Assembly: GCA_900547815.1 (NCBI GenBank)
Contig: URHY01000039.1
Span: 1-20,004, forward strand
Direction: 5' to 3'
DNA length: 20,004 bases
From: an uncultured Solobacterium sp.
Lineage (GTDB): Bacteria > Bacillota_I > Bacilli_A > Erysipelotrichales > Erysipelotrichaceae
In this document: positions 15,868 to 20,004 of the stretch, piece by piece
Layout: every line of letters begins with the position of its first letter
Position numbering within the stretch: the first letter of the stretch is position 1
Notes under the pieces: model-generated
Seen by the model: only the letters and a program-made list of their open reading frames with translations
The model's database searches: none
Told to the model about the DNA's origin: nothing
Position numbers and translations under genes: made by a program

Positions 15868-16080
15868 ATGGGTGTATCAATTTTTTATACGATAGTGGGA
15901 GCTGCCATTGGTGGCTTGGTTACTTTCTACTTCACTCGTAAGAAGTTTGAAAAAGAAATTAAAGAAAATCCACCTATTAATGAAAAGATGATTCGTGCAA
16001 TGTTCTTACAAATGGGACGTAAACCTAGTGAAGCACAAATTCGTCAAATCATGAAATCGGTAAACGCAAACCGTAAATAA
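15868..16080 (+). CDS. yneF: YneF family (UPF0154) small membrane protein
   Basis: This 70-residue protein has one N-terminal membrane helix (about residues 4-22) followed by a basic, helical cytoplasmic tail. The family signature is clear: NPPINEKMIRAMFLQMGRKPSEAQI (about 35-59), close to Bacillus YneF in length and pattern. The molecular function of the family is unknown. In Bacillus yneF lies in the same chromosomal neighbourhood as plsY-parE-parC, so its position is conserved. The ribosome site is a rather distant GAGGTT (15853-15858), which may mean modest translation. It has its own promoter and a strong terminator. Confidence 0.9.
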   Translation: MGVSIFYTIVGAAIGGLVTFYFTRKKFEKEIKENPPINEKMIRAMFLQMGRKPSEAQIRQIMKSVNANRK

Positions 16081-16084
16081 TGAT

Positions 16085-16108
16085 AAAGTGTCGAAAGACA
16101 CTTTTTTT
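16085..16108 (+). terminator. Terminator after yneF
   Basis: AAAGTGTC (16085-16092) pairs with GACACTTT (16097-16104) around a stable GAAA tetraloop, and T continues to 16108. It begins four bases after the stop codon and closes the topoisomerase block. Confidence 0.92.
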
Positions 16109-16123
16109 CACTTTATGGGTTCG

Positions 16124-16152
16124 TTGCCTAAATTAAATTTTGGTTATATAAT
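16124..16152 (+). promoter_or_regulatory. Promoter of the REC-GGDEF-EAL gene
   Basis: TTGCCT (16124-16129) and a perfect TATAAT (16147-16152) are 17 bp apart. Transcription would start near 16159, leaving a leader of about 32 bases with a GAGGG ribosome site at 16181-16185. Confidence 0.65.
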
Positions 16153-16190
16153 ACTGTTGGTTAGTTATATATTTTTAGAAGAGGGTTATT

Positions 16191-18266
16191 ATGAGAGATT
16201 TTGATTCAAATCGCATCTATGAAATACTAGGCGAAGAATTTAAAAACATCTATATTGTTGATTGCAAAACTCAACAGATTCATGCTTTTAAGGAAACAGA
16301 TGTGTTGCCTGGTTTTTCTGCACATATGCTTTATAATGACGCGATGAATCAATATATTGATCATTGTGTATACGAAAAGAATCGTGATATGTTACGTATT
16401 GCACTTTCGTTTAATTCTCTTTATACTCGTTTAGAAAATACGGAACATTTTAATATTCATTATCAATCTAAAACGGATTCCGAAATTCATTTTATGTATA
16501 CACACTTTGGTTGTATCAAAGAACATGATAAAATCACACAAATTATCATTGGTTTTGCGAATGAAGATTTGGATATTCGAAGAAATAATTTGGATATGAT
16601 CAACAATGTGATTACACCAAGTGGTTTGAGAAGAAAAGTTTTAATTGTTGAAGATAATGAATTAAATCGAGAAATGTTAAAGGCTACTTTAGAAGATGAA
16701 TATGATGTATTAGAAGCTGTAAATGGGGAAGATGGTTTACAAATTCTATCTCAGAATTATAAAGATATTTCAATTGTTTTATTAGATGTTGTAATGCCTG
16801 TGTGTGATGGATTTGAATTCTTAACTCGTCAAAAATCAGATTCTTTGTTAGCTAGTGTTCCAGTCATTGTGACAACGGGAAATAATTCGCAGGAAGATGA
16901 ATTGAAATGTTTAGGTTTAGGTGCTGTTGATTTCATCACAAAGCCATATAATACAAGAATTGTAATGAGTCGAATTGATAGTGTTATTAAGTTAAGAGAA
17001 TCAAGTATGACTTTGGCAGCCATTGAAAAAGATGAGTTGACAGGTTTATATACAAGACAGGCTTTTTATCATCATGCTCGTACATTGACTAATTTTATGA
17101 CAGATGAAATTTTTAATATCGTTGTTTTAGATGTGGCTGATTTTAAATTGATCAATGGAACTTACGGAACAAAAAAGGGAAATGAAGTTTTGATTTACCT
17201 TGCGAATGCGTTTAAATACTATATCAAAAATGGATTATTGACACGCTATGAGGGAGATCAATTATTAGCTTTATTCCATAGTAAAGAAAAAATTGATGTG
17301 GATCGTATCGAAAACAATTTAAATAAGATTATGGAAGAAGCACCTATTCCAAATATTCGTGTGAAACTAGGAATTTATGAAAATGTAGATACAAGTCTTC
17401 AGATACCAATCATGTGTGATCGTGCATTAATGGCTGTGAAGAGTATTTCAAAAGATTTTAAACAGAATATCGCCTTCTTTACGCAGGAAATGAATCAAAA
17501 ATTACTTGCGCAAAGACAAATGGAAAATGATTTTAAAGATGCAATTAAAAATAGAGAGTTTGTAGTCTATTTTCAACCAAAATATGATGTTTCATCTGAA
17601 CAAATTGTTGGTGCAGAAGCACTTGTTCGTTGGCAAAAAGAAGATGGAACATTGATTTCACCAGGTTTATTTATTCCATTATTTGAAAGTGATGGTTTAG
17701 TTGTTCAACTTGATGAATATGTATTTGAAACAGTATGTCGATTCCAAAAAGATCGAATGAAACAAGGTTTACCGATTCTTCCTATTTCTGTCAATCTATC
17801 TCGTGCAAGTATTCACTTTAGTGATGTGGTACAAAGATATATCAATATCATAAAAGAGAATGAAATTCCTTTTAGTTGTGTTCCGATTGAATTGACGGAA
17901 TCTGCAGCTTTATATTCGCAACAAATTCTTGAAATCACAAATCAAATGGTCAATGCAGGCTTTAAATTACATATGGATGATTTTGGATCCGGATATTCTT
18001 CATTAACAACTTTAAATGAATTGAAATTCACAACGGTTAAATTGGATAAGAGTTTAATTGACTATATTGCCAAACCACGTGGAATGAAAATTGTGCGGCA
18101 AACGATTGATTTGGGGCATGGTTTAGATATGAAAGTGGTTGCGGAAGGTGTTGAAACCAAAGAACAAAGGGATTGTTTGATCGAAATGAATTGTGATGAA
18201 ATTCAGGGCTTCTATTATTCAAAGCCTTTAAAACAAGATGATTTTATCGAAAAACTAAGAGCTTAA
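16191..18266 (+). CDS. PAS-like/REC/degenerate GGDEF/EAL c-di-GMP phosphodiesterase
   Basis: This 691-residue cytoplasmic signalling protein has four parts. An N-terminal sensory region (1-~125) is probably PAS-like. The receiver domain (~148-265) has acid pair E154-D155, phosphoacceptor D199 and K251. The GGDEF domain (~280-430) has its signature read EGDQL (354-358) in place of GGDEF, so it should not make c-di-GMP and may bind a nucleotide instead. The EAL domain (~445-691) keeps its catalytic set: E476 of EAL, NLS near 535, ELTE near 567-570, D596-D597, KLDK near 617-620, E652 and the QGFYYSKPL end. Net prediction: phosphorylation-controlled c-di-GMP hydrolysis. No membrane segment and no histidine kinase is adjacent, so the kinase must be elsewhere. 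It stands alone between two hairpins. Confidence 0.92.
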   Translation: MRDFDSNRIYEILGEEFKNIYIVDCKTQQIHAFKETDVLPGFSAHMLYNDAMNQYIDHCVYEKNRDMLRIALSFNSLYTRLENTEHFNIHYQSKTDSEIHFMYTHFGCIKEHDKITQIIIGFANEDLDIRRNNLDMINNVITPSGLRRKVLIVEDNELNREMLKATLEDEYDVLEAVNGEDGLQILSQNYKDISIVLLDVVMPVCDGFEFLTRQKSDSLLASVPVIVTTGNNSQEDELKCLGLGAVDFITKPYNTRIVMSRIDSVIKLRESSMTLAAIEKDELTGLYTRQAFYHHARTLTNFMTDEIFNIVVLDVADFKLINGTYGTKKGNEVLIYLANAFKYYIKNGLLTRYEGDQLLALFHSKEKIDVDRIENNLNKIMEEAPIPNIRVKLGIYENVDTSLQIPIMCDRALMAVKSISKDFKQNIAFFTQEMNQKLLAQRQMENDFKDAIKNREFVVYFQPKYDVSSEQIVGAEALVRWQKEDGTLISPGLFIPLFESDGLVVQLDEYVFETVCRFQKDRMKQGLPILPISVNLSRASIHFSDVVQRYINIIKENEIPFSCVPIELTESAALYSQQILEITNQMVNAGFKLHMDDFGSGYSSLTTLNELKFTTVKLDKSLIDYIAKPRGMKIVRQTIDLGHGLDMKVVAEGVETKEQRDCLIEMNCDEIQGFYYSKPLKQDDFIEKLRA

Positions 18267-18278
18267 TAAAGCTCTTTT
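18257..18278 (+). terminator. Hairpin between the EAL and macro-domain genes
   Basis: AAGAGCTT (18257-18264) pairs with AAGCTCTT (18269-18276) around AATA and runs into TTTTGTTGT. The EAL gene stop codon lies inside the hairpin. The short T-run suggests partial termination, and no separate promoter for the macro-domain gene is evident, so read-through is likely. Confidence 0.6.
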
Positions 18279-18295
18279 GTTGTATAGGAGGGCTT

Positions 18296-19228
18296 ATGCC
18301 AATAAAAATAATTCGTCAGGATATCACAAAATTAAAAGTGGATGCGATTGTGAATACGACAAATCCAAGTTTTAATGCGAAAGGAGGCTTGGATCATTAC
18401 ATACATCAACTTGCGGGTAAAGAATTAGATGTAGAGTGTAGAAGAATAGGAAAATTGAAAGTGGGACAGGCTTGTCTTACAAGTGGATATAAATTGTGTA
18501 AGTATATTATTCATACGGCAAGTCCTGTATGGAGTGAAGATAATTATTTGGCAAAAGCCTTGTTAGAATCTTGTTATATGTCTAGTTTTAGATTAGCGGA
18601 TGCATATAAATTGAAATCAATCGCATTTCCATTGATTTCATCTGGAACCAATCAATTCCCAAAAGAGTTAGCTTTACAAGTGGCAATGAATAGCATTGTC
18701 TCTTTTCTAACAGATCATGAAATGATGGTGTATTTAGTTGTTTATGATCGAAATTCATATAAAATTAGTTCTGAATTATTTGATTCCATCGAAGTTTATA
18801 TTGATGATTTTTATGAGGATGAGCATATGTTGGTATGCAATTCCATCATTGCTCCAAGATTTTCTTTAATAGATGTTTTAAATCAAATGGATGAAAGTTT
18901 TTCAACGATGCTTTTAAGAAAAATCGATGAGAGTGGTATGAGTGATGTAGAGTGCTACAAGAAAGCTAACATTGATCGTAAATTGTTTTCTAAGATTCGT
19001 TCAAATCCCAACTACAAACCTTCTAAACAAACTGTGATTGCCTTTGCGCTAGCTTTAGAATTATCGCTTGATGATATGGAAGATATGTTAAATAAGGCAG
19101 GGTTTAGTTTATCGCATTCAAATAAGTTTGATATTATTGTTGAATATTTTGTATCACAAGGAAATTATAATGTTTTTGAAATCAATGAAGCGTTGTTTGC
19201 GTTTGATCAAAGTTTAATTGGCGTATAA
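18296..19228 (+). CDS. Macro domain protein with C-terminal XRE-like helical domain
   Basis: The first ~165 of 310 residues form a macro domain, a fold that binds ADP-ribose and in some classes removes it from proteins or nucleic acids. Visible motifs are DAIVN-TTN (16-23), GGLD (30-33, corresponding to the GGVD of MacroD-type hydrolases), CxxG-like SGYKLCKYIIHTASP (63-77) and FPLISSGTNQFP (111-122). Residues ~200-310 are all-helical. The stretch CYKKANIDRKLFSKIRSN (220-237) followed by PSKQTVIAFALALELSLDDM resembles a Cro/CI-type helix-turn-helix. The gene has AGGAGGG three bases before the ATG. A VWA gene follows after a weak hairpin. I infer an ADP-ribose-responsive regulator or hydrolase; catalytic activity is unproven. 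Confidence 0.88.
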   Translation: MPIKIIRQDITKLKVDAIVNTTNPSFNAKGGLDHYIHQLAGKELDVECRRIGKLKVGQACLTSGYKLCKYIIHTASPVWSEDNYLAKALLESCYMSSFRLADAYKLKSIAFPLISSGTNQFPKELALQVAMNSIVSFLTDHEMMVYLVVYDRNSYKISSELFDSIEVYIDDFYEDEHMLVCNSIIAPRFSLIDVLNQMDESFSTMLLRKIDESGMSDVECYKKANIDRKLFSKIRSNPNYKPSKQTVIAFALALELSLDDMEDMLNKAGFSLSHSNKFDIIVEYFVSQGNYNVFEINEALFAFDQSLIGV

Positions 19229-19230
19229 AT

Positions 19231-19253
19231 GTCGCTTTTAAGGCGACCATTTT
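19231..19253 (+). terminator. Weak hairpin between macro and VWA genes
   Basis: GTCGC (19231-19235) pairs with GCGAC (19243-19247) around TTTTAAG, followed by CATTTT. A 5-bp stem with a broken T-run is a poor terminator, so the macro and VWA genes may share a transcript. A TATACT at 19269-19274 could be a further -10 box, but no -35 matches it. Confidence 0.4.
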
Positions 19254-19299
19254 GATGGGGATAAAAACTATACTGTAATCAATCAAGGAGGATACAGTG

Positions 19300-19932
19300 A
19301 TGAAAAAGAATTGTACAGAAGTAGTTTTTGTTTTAGATCGAAGTGGATCAATGTGTGGTTTAGAAAAGGATACAATTGGAGGGTTTAATTCTCTAATCAA
19401 CAAACAGAAGAAACAAGACGGAGAAGTTTTAGTTTCGACAGTATTATTTAATGATTCAAGTGTGGTCATTCATGATCGTAAACCGATTGATGAAGTTCGA
19501 CTTATGACAAGCAAGGATTATGAGGTTTATGGGTGCACCGCATTATTAGATGCATTAGGTTCAAGTATTCGCCATATTGGAAATATTCACAAATATGCTC
19601 GGATCGAGGATGTTCCAGAGCATACGATGTTTGTGATTATTACGTCTGGAATGGAAAATGCGAGTCGCTATTATTCAAAAGAAAGAGTCAAGTCGATGAT
19701 TGAATATGAGAAAGAAAAATACGGTTGGGAATTCTTATTTCTTGCAGCCAATATGGATGCGATTGATACGGCAAGTCAATATGGAATCGATAAGGATCAT
19801 GCGGTAAATTATCAATGTGATTCTGTTGGTACTCGTTTGAATTATGAAGTATTGGATGAAGCCATTCAGTGTGTATGTTCGGGTGTACCTTTGTCAAAAT
19901 CTTGGAAATCAATAATAGAAAATCGTAAGTAA
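19300..19932 (+). CDS. von Willebrand factor A domain protein
   Basis: This 210-residue single-domain cytoplasmic VWA protein has no signal peptide or membrane segment. The metal-ion-dependent adhesion site begins with the standard DRSGS (D13, S15, S17) and includes T80 in GCTALLDALG. The third element, usually TDG, reads T115-S116-G117, so a metal-coordinating Asp is Ser here. The block SGMENASRYYSKERVKSMIE (116-135) is characteristic of a widespread bacterial VWA family whose function is not established to my knowledge. AGGAGG at 19286-19291 lies eight bases before ATG 19300; an in-frame GTG at 19297 would add one Met but is too close. The neighbour is the macro-domain gene, suggesting a joint stress or protein-modification role, by inference. 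Confidence 0.9.
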   Translation: MKKNCTEVVFVLDRSGSMCGLEKDTIGGFNSLINKQKKQDGEVLVSTVLFNDSSVVIHDRKPIDEVRLMTSKDYEVYGCTALLDALGSSIRHIGNIHKYARIEDVPEHTMFVIITSGMENASRYYSKERVKSMIEYEKEKYGWEFLFLAANMDAIDTASQYGIDKDHAVNYQCDSVGTRLNYEVLDEAIQCVCSGVPLSKSWKSIIENRK

Positions 19933-19954
19933 GAACCAACTATGTGGTTCTTTT
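19931..19954 (+). terminator. Terminator after the VWA gene
   Basis: AAGAACCA (19931-19938) pairs perfectly with TGGTTCTT (19945-19952) around a 6-base loop, and T continues to 19954. It overlaps the stop codon. Confidence 0.8.
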
Positions 19955-19956
19955 CT

Positions 19957-19975
19957 GTACGACAGGCAGTCGTGC
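19957..19975 (+). other. Second hairpin at the right edge
   Basis: GTACGAC (19957-19963) pairs with GTCGTGC (19969-19975) around AGGCA, with one wobble pair. It follows the VWA terminator by two bases and has no T-run. The remaining ~30 bases to the window end hold no gene that I can see. It may belong to the leader of the next gene. Confidence 0.4.
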
Positions 19976-20004
19976 TTATAGTTGATAATCTAAATCAATG
20001 ATTA

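Overview
The window is a compact, low-GC chromosomal segment from a member of the Bacillota, read with the standard bacterial code (TGA is used as a stop and TGG for Trp). The combination of RNase Y, an RNase J2-like protein, topoisomerase IV beside plsY, a YneF-family protein, a ComK homologue and a clostridial-type 2[4Fe-4S] ferredoxin points to an anaerobic Bacillota. Erysipelotrichia is my best guess, but it is not proven by the sequence alone. Most genes run on the + strand. Only a comK-like gene and plsY are on the - strand. No gap between genes exceeds 300 bases. I see no tRNA, rRNA, CRISPR array or insertion sequence.

Positions 1-8030 carry RNA metabolism and chromosome segregation: rny (RNase Y), a small ferredoxin gene, miaB (tRNA ms2i6A methylthiotransferase), an RNase J paralogue with a damaged metal site, ftsK/spoIIIE and a ridA-like gene with a cysteine-rich tail. 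Strong hairpin terminators follow rny, the ferredoxin gene and ridA. Candidate -10 boxes for the RNase J and ridA genes are embedded in the stop codons of the preceding genes.

Positions 8013-9105 hold two minus-strand genes, a ComK-like competence regulator and plsY. In other Bacillota plsY is divergent from parE. Here a Fic-family gene (9300-10421) sits between them. It has a fused VbhA-like antitoxin region, four 21-bp coding repeats and a C-terminal winged helix. Near-identical 17-bp direct repeats lie on both sides of it. parE, parC and an EamA transporter gene follow with start/stop overlaps, then yneF with its own promoter.

Positions 16085-20004 are a signalling region. It has a PAS-like/REC/degenerate-GGDEF/EAL protein predicted to degrade c-di-GMP, a macro-domain protein with an XRE-like C-terminal helical domain, and a von Willebrand A protein with an altered MIDAS site. 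The macro/VWA pair is the best candidate for a poorly described system. It may extend past the right edge of the window, where only a terminator and a second hairpin are seen.
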